Source: Conidiobolus incongruus B7586 | Lineage: Eukaryota > Entomophthoromycota > Entomophthoromycetes > Entomophthorales > Conidiobolaceae | NCBI GenBank assembly: GCA_000697335.1 | Contig: JNEM01007216.1 | Location: forward strand, 1 to 12,914 | DNA: 12,914 nucleotides | Direction of reading: 5' to 3' | Shown here: in pieces, positions 1 through 9,003 of the stretch | Layout of the letters: every line of letters begins with the position of its first letter | How positions within the stretch are numbered: the stretch's first letter is position 1 | Notes under the pieces: generated by a model | Databases searched by the model: none | What the model saw: only the letters and a program-made list of their open reading frames with translations | What the model was told of the DNA's origin: nothing | Made by a program: the position numbers and the translations under genes

Positions 1-1439
1 TCAGATATTATATCTTAATAATTAATAATAATTATTATTATTATATTATTATTACTAAATAGATGAAAATTAATAAAATATTAGCTATAAAGTAGTCTTT
101 TTAATCTTTTTATTTTAATTTAATTAAATATTTTTGAAATTAATTAAAATTAAAATTAAAATATGCCTATTAATAAAAAATTTATATTTATTTTAAAATT
201 ATATTTAAGAAGCTTAAAATTATACTGAACTCCTCTAATATAAATAATTAATTAATATTATACTCTATAAACTTAAGGAAACACAAGAAATACAAAGTAA
301 ATATATTTATTTCTTATTATTTTTTATAGTAAAAATTTATAAATTTATAACTTAATTGAAATTAATTTTGAAATATGATATATTAATTAAAAATCAATAA
401 TATTTAGTCAAATATATTCTATTATAAATTAAAAATATTGCTTAACTATAAAATATAATATAAATTCAACTAATTAAGAATTACTTAAGTTATTAATTAA
501 AATATATATGATTATAATTTTATGCCATATTGTTACAAGCTAGTGTATTAATTTAGAGCAAATAAACTTAATAACTGAACTATATATACTAAAATTAACA
601 ATTAAAATGAAATATATGATTAAATTATAATAATAGACATATAAAGGGGAATTTTTATAAACTAATAATATCTCTATTATATATTTTTATTAAAATTATC
701 TTTTTTATCATATGAGATGAGAACAAATACAAATTTCAACATTATATTTATTAAACAATTATCACTAAATCACAATTACGATTTAATTGTTAATATCAAT
801 AAGCTATTAATATTATTTTATAACATAATTAATATAATATAGATTTGTATTAATTCCTTAATATTTCGGGATATAAAATAAGTGATAGTGTAATATACAA
901 TATCATATTTAATAAATTTCTCATAAACTTACTAGATCCTAATTCAAGAAATTCATTTTTTATAGCTCCTTTATATAAATATAAGTATTTGTTCTGTTCA
1001 ATTATCAATAAAATTATCAATATGCTCTTGTATTAAAATAAAAAATAATTCAATTTTGTCTTAAACTCATTTTGAGAGTTTATTTTTTATATTCAAGCCT
1101 ATTAATGTTTTTTATTTTTCTAATTGCTCTTTTATCTAATAATATTTTCAATAGCATAGCTAATATAGAGAATATTGGATTTTTGATATTTTATATTATC
1201 AACTAATATTATAAAATTTAAATACTTTTTAATAATAATTAAACAGGCTGAATATTAACCTAATAAGCATTTGTATATTATGATCAAAGGATGTAGCTCC
1301 TTTGCTAGCTATTGTCAAGAAATTGATTCTATAATTTTTTAAATAATATTTAACTTTATTATCCTTAATTTCAAAATTTTATTTACGATCAAATTTTAAG
1401 ACAGCTTAATTTATTAGCATCTTTGATAAAATAAAAAAA
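1..1439. other. Gene-free AT-rich DNA, left end
   Basis: No frame of gene length, RNA gene or clear repeat beyond the simple repeat at 17-54. If the copia-like relic at 1440-2180 is real, its reverse transcriptase part would have lain here, but I could not recognise it. Confidence 0.6.
17..54. repeat. AAT/ATT-rich simple repeat
   Basis: Runs of AAT pass into runs of ATT, making the tract partly self-complementary. Shorter AAT/ATT tracts of the same kind lie at 3749-3775 and 8985-9003. Confidence 0.7.
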
Positions 1440-2180
1440 ACATTTTTTCCCCATTTAGTATTTAAAATTTTATTATTATCCTTTGATTATCATTAATCAG
1501 TATTATTTTCCAAGATTGAGTATCATTGGTGTTAGTATCATAACCTATAAGTATTGTATATTATTAACAATATAAAGAATATTCTTAATAATAAAACGAA
1601 CTTAATAGTAATAATAACGCCATCTTATTATCACTAATTTAAACTTTTCTCAGTATTGTATTTAGTTTATCATTATATTTAACTTAGTGGTTTGGTTATT
1701 ATTTCTTAGTTTCCAATATTATGAAAATATCAAAATTAAATTGTTAAGCTTTATCCTTAAATAATAATTTTAATTGGGTTTCTCTAGCAATGGGTTAATT
1801 TTATAGAGTAATTTTATAATCCTTTTGATATAACTTTATGTTTATACTAACTCTAAATTAATTAACTAATATATACTCTTAAGGATTATTTAATTATGTA
1901 AATCACATCAATTAAACTAATAAAAATGGTTTCTCTTCTTCATCTTAATATTTTACTATTTCTAGTCTTATTTTTGTTAATCATTATTTTTCAACTATTG
2001 ATATTACCTCTATTAAAGATATAATTATATTCAACCAATTAATATTTATCATTTTCTACATTTCTATTAATTAATATATTCAAAGCGTAAATAAAGTCAC
2101 TGATATATCAAACTGCTTAAACAATTTGTAATTTAAGTTTTCTTCGCATTGTACTGACTTTAACCACCAGACAATTATTA
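1440..2180 (-). mobile_element. Very decayed Ty1/copia-like relic, integrase part
   Basis: On the minus strand, scattered short blocks between about 2180 and 1440 recall, in the right order, the integrase part of Ty1/copia (Pseudoviridae-type) LTR retrotransposons, ending with a GYD-type block near 1470-1550 of the kind that precedes reverse transcriptase. The fossil is badly broken, with probably several dozen breaks, and no terminal repeats, primer site or reverse transcriptase part could be recognised. It would be very old, and its composition has drifted to that of the surrounding DNA. The resemblance is by eye only and could be chance. Confidence 0.2.
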
Positions 2181-2202
2181 TAAATTACTTAAATTATGTT
2201 AT

Positions 2203-2220
2203 TATATATATATATATATA
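2203..2220. repeat. (TA)9 microsatellite
   Basis: Nine perfect TA units lie at the higher-coordinate edge of the possible copia-like relic region. Confidence 0.9.
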
Positions 2221-4130
2221 TTATAAATCAACCTAGAAATTTTAACATTTTAAAAGAATATTAAAGAATTCAATTATGAATATTATGATTTTAAAACTAA
2301 TTTTAAATCATACTTTTTAAAAAAACAAATATAAAAATATATCTAAATTAATATTTTAATATTTTTTTTAATTTATGATAATTTTATAAATAATTAAATC
2401 ATTTAGAAATTTAAATTAAATTAAATAGTACTAGTCTTTGATAAATTGAATTCTATTAATATAACTTTAATGAAATTTTAATTCAAGTCTGCTATAATAT
2501 TATTTTCAAGTTTGTTAATATCCCCTTGTTTAAATCTAGGTTAAATTGTTTTTATTTTTTTGTAAGTGCCTTTATCTCTTTTTATTATATTTTTCTTATT
2601 TAATTAATAGTAATCTAATACAGTTTGTAATAAAATAATTCTAAAATTAAAATAGATTTTTTATAAGCGTTTTTATTTGATTTTACTCCTTGATATTTTA
2701 ATATTGAATTATAATTTTTAATTTATTTTTTTACTAGTAAATTTATAATGTTTAATTTTTTTATCAATAAAGGCTGTTTGCTAAATAATAAAAATTGAAG
2801 GAGTTCTATTATAAAAATATTATATGTATCTTTTAAGTTATTATATTTGAAATATAGTCATGATTTAATATCTGAAATGATCTCATCCTTAAGGGACTTT
2901 TTTATAAGGTATTTAATTTATTATTTAAGGTGGTATTTGGTATATTAAATTTCTTTTCGATAGAATATATTTCGAAATATAAGTTTCTGATAAAATAAAT
3001 AATTTTTTTATGTTAAAGACTAAAGAAAGTTTCAATCCACCTAGAATTCATATAATTCCAACTATTACATATTAATCATAATATATAAAATTATTTTATA
3101 GTATATCAACTTTTTCATATAACTCAAAGGCAAAATTTTAATCAGAATCAATGATATTTGAGTTAGAAAGATAAAAATATGTTTATTAATATATTAAGAG
3201 GTTAATTATTAGAGTTAATTATATATCCTAATTTAGGAATTAATATAGATTAATACTGTTTATTTAATAATAATCATCTCTTTTTCTTCTTATTACCTCA
3301 ATTAAATTAAATTATATTTTTTTTTCTTCAAAGCATTTTTTAATATTATAACTATTGTATTTCTCTTTTTACTAATTGTTTATTAACTTTACAAATATAT
3401 ATTATTTCAAATTAGGTTTTATAATTTAAAAATACTCTAATTTTGGTAGTAAAAATGATAGCTTATTTAAGCCTTAATTGAATATTATTAGTTATTCTCA
3501 GAATCTGTGGAAATTCTAATAATATTAATAAAAAAACATTAATATTTAATTTATAAATGTTTATACTAATTTCTTATTTTAATTTTTATTAAATAAATAA
3601 TAGATTTTGCATTTTTTATAGTTGTTAATTTAGATATTTATATATATCAAAATAATTTATTAAAAGATTTTAGAAAGTTTATCACTAATGTTATATTAAG
3701 TACCTAATCTGTTAATAAGAATTTGATGATATTGATTTTATAAAGGTTATAATAATAATAATAATAGTAATAATATTTTTTAATATAAACTTTAATATAA
3801 TAGTTAAATATTAATAAATGTAATATTTAAAATTATAACAATACTGAATTAATATAATATATCGATTTTTGACACATTTCTTAATATTAATTGAACAAAA
3901 TTTGAATCGAATAAATTAATTTGAAATTTATGCAATCAGTAATTTTTATTCAATATTGAACCAAATGAAAATTCATTTCGATGCATATTGTCTTCAAAAA
4001 GCATAAGAAATATATACTTTGATTGAATGCTGAAGGAATGGAAAAATAATGAAATAATCCAATATGATAAAGATAGATAAATATTAACTTAATAAAGGAG
4101 ATAAATAAATTTTTGAATTAATTAACAGTG
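2221..4130. other. Gene-free AT-rich DNA between relic and bZIP gene
   Basis: Stops are dense in all frames and G+C is about 15-20% by eye. I see only short A/T tracts and the imperfect ATA repeat at 3749-3775. From about 3890 the sequence becomes slightly less AT-rich towards the 3' flank of the bZIP gene. Confidence 0.6.
3749..3775. repeat. (ATA)n imperfect microsatellite
   Basis: ATA/AAT units with one G interruption (ATAGTAATAAT). Confidence 0.75.
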
Positions 4131-4166
4131 TTTATTTTACAAATTTTGATAAACAATATATTTAAT
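4131..4166 (-). terminator. Polyadenylation-like signals after the bZIP gene
   Basis: On the minus strand ATTAAA (4161-4166) and then AATAAA (4131-4136) lie about 210 and 240 bases past the stop codon. They are the first candidate poly(A) hexamers I found downstream and would give a 3' UTR of roughly 250 nt. Such hexamers are frequent by chance at this A+T content, so the exact site is uncertain. Confidence 0.3.
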
Positions 4167-4374
4167 TACAATAATGATATGGAGAGGTGATTAAATCGAT
4201 GATATTTCATTGTGAAATAATATCCTATTTAAATATAAGTGATACACACAGTTATATATATTAGTAAATATCGTAATGTTTCATGATAATCAGTTGTTTG
4301 TTTAACTAGTCCCGCTTTCAATAATTTCTTGGTCATCTCAATAACAAATAATTTATCTTCAATACAATTTACAA

Positions 4375-5271
4375 TTAGTGGTCAATATTTGCTAATAAGA
4401 GTTTCATGTCAACGATCTCTTCCCGTAATCTGAGAATACATTCTTCCAGTTGAGAATTCTCCATATTCAAGGATTCAATGAGAGCTCGAGTCGTTTTGAG
4501 ATATTCTCTCTTCTTTTTGCGGCATTTGGCAGCTGCTTCTCTATTTTTGATTAATTTTAGCATTTTGCTATCGTCTGTGCATCTATTATTCCCTTTAATC
4601 TGGGATGTTTTATGATTAGAGCTCCCGGTCTTATTAAGCGGAGATGGAATGGAAGAATCGGATGAGGAGTCGTAAGTCGAGGTTGGGATGGATTGAGTGG
4701 GATACATGGAAGGAAGGTGAGTAAGAGACCCAGTACCACTGATACAAGTTGGGTCCACTGAGGAGGATGAGCTCAGTTCAGTATCATTGGAGTAGTTAGA
4801 TTGTGAAAATGAAGTAAATTGGTATCCATTTGTCAATGGTTGGAAACATTCCAGATCCGAAGATTGTTGAGGAGAAGTATAGAGAGCGCCCCACGGGATG
4901 GAATTAGATTCAGCCATCATTTCAGGGTATTGTTGATACATTAAGCCAGTCGTGTCATAGGAAGGAAGATACAGTTTACTGCAATTAAGGAGTTCTGTCA
5001 GTTGTTCGGGAGTATAGTGAATATTTTGAGCACCCATATCAACAGATGAAGTATTGAAGTTGGAGTTATTGTAAAAAGAATCGATTACATTCATGGGCTG
5101 ATAGCATGAATACATGTTATCGCTCTGAGGTGAGAGAGGCAATTTAGATGGTGTTTTATTTTTAAGCATGTACATATGCTGGTCTAATTCCAAGTGTCTA
5201 TTAATATCGTTAGAGACACTTAGGCTAGAGTTTTGGTCAAATTGGCATTGGGATTCGGCGAACGAAGTCAT
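4375..5271 (-). CDS. bZIP transcription factor, CREB/ATF (Atf1-like) type
   Basis: This 298-residue protein should act in the nucleus as a dimeric DNA-binding regulator. The basic region spans about 236-259 and carries the bZIP signature N243, A246, A247, C250 and R251, followed by the basic run KKKR (252-255), a likely nuclear localisation signal. The zipper follows in register: d positions T261, L268, L275, L282, M289; a positions I265, N272, I279, I286, L293. N272 is the buried asparagine typical of parallel bZIP dimers. The zipper end, LREEIVDMKLLLA, recalls fungal Atf1 and animal ATF2; this is from memory of the families. Residues 1-230 are rich in Ser, Asn, Gln and Tyr, probably disordered, with TP/SP sites at T40, S47, T87, S133 and S210. 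The protein stops five residues after the last zipper position. The start is fixed: the in-frame TGA at 5308-5310 has no ATG between it and 5271, and the context is GCAATG with G at -3. No intron is needed. G+C is about twice that of the flanks and CpG is present. The bZIP call is very safe; the subfamily is less so. Confidence 0.95.
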   Translation of the reverse strand: MTSFAESQCQFDQNSSLSVSNDINRHLELDQHMYMLKNKTPSKLPLSPQSDNMYSCYQPMNVIDSFYNNSNFNTSSVDMGAQNIHYTPEQLTELLNCSKLYLPSYDTTGLMYQQYPEMMAESNSIPWGALYTSPQQSSDLECFQPLTNGYQFTSFSQSNYSNDTELSSSSSVDPTCISGTGSLTHLPSMYPTQSIPTSTYDSSSDSSIPSPLNKTGSSNHKTSQIKGNNRCTDDSKMLKLIKNREAAAKCRKKKREYLKTTRALIESLNMENSQLEECILRLREEIVDMKLLLANIDH

Positions 5272-5343
5272 TGCTAAGTTTTTTAGTGAAGAATCAATTG
5301 AATTTGATCAAATTCCTGAATGTTTTGGGACTAAGATTAAGTT

Positions 5344-5351
5344 CTTTTATA
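5344..5351 (-). promoter_or_regulatory. TATA box of the bZIP gene
   Basis: On the minus strand this reads TATAAAAG, a consensus TATA box, ending 72 bases before the ATG at 5271. Initiation about 30 bases further on would fall near 5310-5320 and give a 5' leader of roughly 40-50 nt. That leader contains no upstream ATG, so uORF control of the GCN4/ATF4 kind is not expected from this start site. TATA-like strings are common in such AT-rich DNA, but this one carries a G at its end and sits directly below two CCAAT boxes, which supports it. Confidence 0.6.
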
Positions 5352-5371
5352 CTAAACTTTGTGTGGATCTG

Positions 5372-5376
5372 ATTGG
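5372..5376 (-). promoter_or_regulatory. CCAAT box, proximal
   Basis: The minus strand reads AAACCAATC here, about 20 bases upstream of the TATA box. CCAAT boxes bind the HAP/NF-Y complex in fungi and animals. The orientation matches the bZIP gene. The 12-mer TGATTGGTTTAA that contains it (5370-5381) recurs at 6396-6407. Confidence 0.5.
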
Positions 5377-5413
5377 TTTAATCATTGACAAACCAGCTAG
5401 GAGACTCCACCTT

Positions 5414-5418
5414 ATTGG
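5414..5418 (-). promoter_or_regulatory. CCAAT box, second
   Basis: The minus strand reads AACCAATAAG here, about 42 bases upstream of the proximal CCAAT box and in the same orientation. It directly abuts a TGATCAAAT copy at 5420-5428, so two putative factor sites are packed side by side. Confidence 0.5.
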
Positions 5419-5475
5419 TTGATCAAATATTTTTTTTGGATCGAAATTTTCAGAATCAGGTGTGATCAAATTCGA

Positions 5476-5480
5476 CCAAT
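5476..5480 (+). promoter_or_regulatory. CCAAT box, opposite orientation
   Basis: The plus strand reads GACCAATCA here, five bases after a TGATCAAAT copy at 5463-5471. It faces away from the bZIP gene, towards the possible plus-strand relic at 5568-5971. A two-way promoter is one reading; NF-Y sites can also work in either orientation. Confidence 0.4.
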
Positions 5481-5567
5481 CAAAAGGCCATGATGGATTC
5501 TGGATGATTTCATAATATGTAAGCAAACAACACTCTTTATAATTATTTCTCAGTTTGATGAATAAAT

Positions 5568-5641
5568 GTAAGTGAAAATAACAAAAATTATTAGATTTGA
5601 ATTTGTCCACATGTCCCCTGACCAAATCTTAATTCTTCTAG
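5568..5641 (+). other. Possible 74-bp spliceosomal intron
   Basis: The plus strand shows GTAAGT at 5568-5573, a consensus fungal 5' splice site. CTGAC follows at 5618-5622, which fits the fungal branch point CTRAC, and then the pyrimidine-rich acceptor TTCTTCTAG ending at 5641. The 74-bp length is typical of fungal introns and the branch-to-acceptor distance is about 20 bases. The frame that opens right after the acceptor is the F-box-like relic at 5642-5971. No upstream exon with an ATG in the matching phase was found, so the start of any such gene is missing or lost. Confidence 0.3.
5615..5619 (+). promoter_or_regulatory. STRE-like CCCCT
   Basis: A single CCCCT (AGGGG on the minus strand) lies about 345 bases upstream of the bZIP start. 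CCCCT is the core of the yeast stress response element bound by Msn2/Msn4, and C-rich runs are rare in this window. One 5-mer is weak evidence, and it would sit inside the possible plus-strand intron at 5568-5641. Confidence 0.2.
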
Positions 5642-5971
5642 AATTTACCGAGATTGAGAACGGAAGTCATTACAAAGATAATGTGCTCTATTTCCCTTCA
5701 AAATAAAGTATTTAATCTATCATCATTTCAGAAATATATATTTTAAATAGTGGTAGTATACAGTTTCGTAATTTGTTATCTATCACTCATTAGAAAATAC
5801 CATATTCGTCATTTTTATCTTTTAAATATTATGAAATCATCGAATGTTGTAATTGACAAAAATCAAAATGAATTCATTTTAAAACAGGAATATTATTGTG
5901 TTTGTCTTACTCCTGAGAAATATTGGTACATATTTACTAATTTGTATGGCAATTATCACTTAAATTTATAA
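5642..5971 (+). pseudogene. Possible F-box-like gene relic, divergent to the bZIP gene
   Basis: From the candidate acceptor at 5641 one plus-strand frame runs 109 codons before the stop at 5969-5971, with a single internal stop TAA at 5744-5746. Its first 34 residues begin NLPRLRTEVITKIMCSIS and continue with a leucine/serine stretch (NLSSFQKYIF). The spacing of LP, EVI.KI and the LS..KY end recalls an F-box, the Skp1-binding module of SCF ubiquitin ligases. The rest (from GTG at 5750) is Tyr-, Ile- and Leu-rich and I do not recognise it. No start ATG joins in frame, so if real this is a truncated, broken gene. About one frame this long with at most one stop is expected by chance in a window this AT-rich, so the case rests on the F-box likeness, the intron signals and the raised G+C. 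It could also be a noncoding transcript or chance. Confidence 0.25.
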
Positions 5972-6226
5972 AATAAACAAGAAACTGATTAAATTTTTAG
6001 TCAATAATGACGATAACTAGAGTTGGAATAATATGTTATACACTGTAATATATTGAAATTTTTAATATATTGAATCATTAAATATATGTAATATGAAAAA
6101 TTCAAATGATATAATTTAAACCTATTGATATTGGTCGAATATGGGGCTTAAGTTATTTGTAATCGTATCACTGATCATCCATTTCTTGTTTTTCAAAAAT
6201 CAAACTTTCAGAATAGATTAAGGGTA

Positions 6227-6250
6227 ATTATTATTATTATTATTATTATT
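6227..6250. repeat. (ATT)8 microsatellite
   Basis: Eight perfect ATT units, interrupted by a G at 6251. It lies just outside the inverted-repeat span at 6292-6425. Confidence 0.9.
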
Positions 6251-6291
6251 GTTAATATAATCCTATATAATTAAGTAGACTAGTTCTCCCT

Positions 6292-6425
6292 ATGACATCA
6301 TTATATCAAACTACCTTGATAAGGTTTCAAGACGATAAGAATACGTGTTAAATTGATTTAAGTTAAAAATTGTCAATTTTAATCATATTTCCATGTGATT
6401 GGTTTAAATGATGATGTAATGTCAT
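6292..6425. repeat. 134-bp span bounded by weak inverted repeats with CRE-like sites
   Basis: ATGACATCATTATATCA at 6292 onward resembles the reverse complement of the stretch ending at 6425, which holds TGATGTAATGTCATCA (6412-6427); both outer ends show ATGACAT. Each end therefore carries a one-mismatch variant of the CRE (TGACGTCA). A CCAAT box on the minus strand (6398-6402) lies within. The span may be a small decayed MITE or a distal regulatory patch about 1 kb upstream of the bZIP gene. The evidence is short and the A+T content high. Confidence 0.2.
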
Positions 6426-8984
6426 CAATAATTATAAAAAATTTTGAAAATTTAAACAAATAGGAATTTATGAGAATATCATGATAATGGATTAGATGCA
6501 AGTAATATTATCCAATAATTTTTACTTTAAGCAATCTCTCTTGAGGCCTAAGATCGATGAATAATATGACGATGAATGATTAATTGAATCAACTTTGATT
6601 TGCATTTGTTATCAACCTACTTAATTAGTAAATTCGAGTTACTTAATTTGAAAGTATTTTTCTTGTGTCCATTATGATCAGATCAAATCAAATCTAATAG
6701 AAATAGAAGTTCAGATCAAAATCTATTAGTTTTATTCAATAAAATTATTCAAAATAGTTAAATTAAATTGAGAAAAACTTTAGATAAAGTAACTTTAACT
6801 ACCTTGAGCTAAATTCACAATATTAATTTAATAAATTGTATAAACTTTATATAAATCATAATACCTGTTATGTAACTATGTTAACATAAATAATAATTTC
6901 AACTGAAAAATAATAAATTTATGAAAAAGGAAATGATAATACTGATTATAGTGTGATTGAAATTAATATTGTGCCCCAAAATAATTGTTTATATTATAAA
7001 TATCAACTTGAATTGTAATAAATACTTCAGATTTAAGTATGTTAACTTTTTAAAATATATTAGGTTGTATATAACTGAATAAGTGTTATACATTCTTCAT
7101 GTGATATAATCACTATATTTAATGATAAATATCTAAATATATTTATTAAATACTGTATTATATAAAGACCCTTAATCTTAAACCATCAGAGGATAATGCT
7201 ATAATTTTATACTCAAATATACCAAAACAATTAATATGATTGAGGTTAATGTAGTAAATTCTTTAAAATGTTTTTGTAAATAGAGATTAAAATTAAGTGA
7301 GGCTTATTGATTTGTAAATTTCCGTGTATTTAATGAATTATATTTGAATATCATTTTTAATATTAACTCTATTTATTTATAATTGGTATGAGACATTAGA
7401 ATATAATTCTAAAGTGGTTAAAACATATTATAGAAAACAGTTTTACAAGGTTTTATTGAGTTATAAATTCAATGATTTAATAATTTTGAGAATATTCAAT
7501 AGAATCTAACTTGAAAATTTTTAATTCAGAATAATTCAATTTCATTAATAAAAATAAAATTCAAAGAGATTTAATTATTCTAAATTATTTTAATAATCAA
7601 AATTAAATTTTATAATATAAATAAAAATTTGAAAAAAAAATTAGAATATATAAAAAATATATACAAATTATTAATTCACTTTATCTAATGGCAATCGTGA
7701 TTAAATCTAATATACACATATATTTTTCCCTCAGTATGTTTATTTCAATTAAATTTCATATTAAATCCAATAAACGAAACTATATATAGTAAAAATCGTT
7801 CTCTTAATGAAATCAAGTGCAATATATTGATATTGCAATCTGTTAAATTCAATTTTATTCCATTATTAAATTCCAATTATTGAGCAATTATATTAACTCA
7901 TTAATTTGATTAAATTTGATATAAAATAGCATTTTTATTCATTAATCAACCATTAACTCAAAAGCATAGTACAAATCAATCATATCATTTTATCCGACTA
8001 CATATTTGTACATATCCACTCAAGAAATAAATTTAATTGATTTTATATATTTTTTAACTTTTAACTCAAAACTATATATTGAACTTGAAGTTTAAAGTTA
8101 TTTTTCTATTATTGAATTATAATTATAATTATAATATTGATTAATAAAAACTTTAATTTTATTTTAAACAATATATAAATATTTGTATGGTATGATTGTT
8201 AATACTAGCGTAAATTTGATCATTTATTTATTCTCACTGATAAATATTGATATTTGAAAAATCAAAGTTTACTGTGAAATATGCCAATATGCATTAAATA
8301 AAAGATTAACGAACCTATAATTTTCATTGTAGAGGATCTAGAAATGGAAAGGTCATATAAATTTTCACTTACATCAACATGTATACTCTGATAATTGATA
8401 CACTTAAAATTATGTCATATCATTATCATGAGTAAATTGTTTCAGGACTACATAATTAGATATTATATGTGAGTAATCGATAATTCTTTAAGGAAATTAT
8501 CATTATGTCTCTAGTTGTATTAATTCAAATAGTAATATTCAAGATTTATTAAGAATGAAAGATGATTATTTGATAAACTTAAATAAAACATGTGTATCAG
8601 GATATTGATCAAAGAAATCAATGTAGTAATTATTTAGTTTATACTAAAGAAATATTTGTTTAAAACAAAATCCAAATTCAACAGATGAATTTATAAGATA
8701 TGATCAAAAGGAATATTAAATAATGATCGTAGTATAATAACATGTTTGATCAGATCAAAATCAATGAAAGTTCTTGTTATGCTTTGCTTAATTTAAAATT
8801 CAGGTTTAATATTTTATTTGATCATGAATTAGATAATGATTGAATTATTATGAGAACAATTAAGTCAATTTCTATCCACTAATAATTTCTTTCATTCTCA
8901 ATTATCTATTGACATCATTTTCAAATTGAGGAATGTGTCTTTATTCAAATCAGACTATACAATCTTTTATCGATTCTTTTATAT

Positions 8985-9003
8985 ATTATTATTATTATTA
9001 TTA
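8985..9003. repeat. (ATT)6 microsatellite
   Basis: About six ATT units. This tract supplies the leucine run of the chance reading frame at 8926-9162. Confidence 0.8.

Larger units (their letters stand above)
5305..5471. promoter_or_regulatory. Three copies of TGATCAAAT in the bZIP promoter
   Basis: The exact 9-mer TGATCAAAT occurs at 5305-5313, 5420-5428 and 5463-5471. The first lies inside a 14-bp perfect palindrome, AATTTGATCAAATT (5301-5314), at about the expected transcription start. The second and third each neighbour a CCAAT box. At the local base composition three exact copies within 170 bp are well above chance. No known fungal factor comes to mind for the motif, so its role is open. 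Confidence 0.4.

Noticed and set aside
180-190. ATTTATATTTA matches the yeast ARS consensus
   Set aside because: Such 11-mers are frequent by chance in DNA of this A+T content and the consensus does not carry over to other fungal lineages.
1281-1290. TGATCAAAGG as a TCF/LEF site
   Set aside because: TCF/LEF signalling is an animal system, while the gene here looks fungal. The site is better counted with the general GATCAAA excess.
4557-4739. A 60-codon minus-strand frame inside the bZIP gene
   Set aside because: It is the Ser/Pro-rich bZIP sequence read in another frame.
5168-5422. An 84-codon plus-strand frame across the bZIP start and promoter
   Set aside because: It is an antisense shadow of the bZIP N-terminus running on through the promoter, with no family resemblance.
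5347-5625. A 92-codon minus-strand frame just upstream of the bZIP gene
   Set aside because: It overlaps the TATA box and all CCAAT boxes and has no recognisable domain. It could be a long upstream ORF only if transcription began far upstream of the TATA box, for which nothing speaks.
5831-5971. Resemblance of LTPEKYWYIFTNLYG to the end of a DUSP domain of ubiquitin-specific proteases
   Set aside because: Only about 15 residues fit, the conserved N-terminal tryptophans of the domain are absent upstream, and the frame ends in a stop straight after.
6675-8759. 13-bp direct repeat TGATCAGATCAAA as an attachment-site or element-end pair
   Set aside because: About two exact 13-mers of this composition are expected by chance among all pairs in the window, and nothing element-like lies between the copies.
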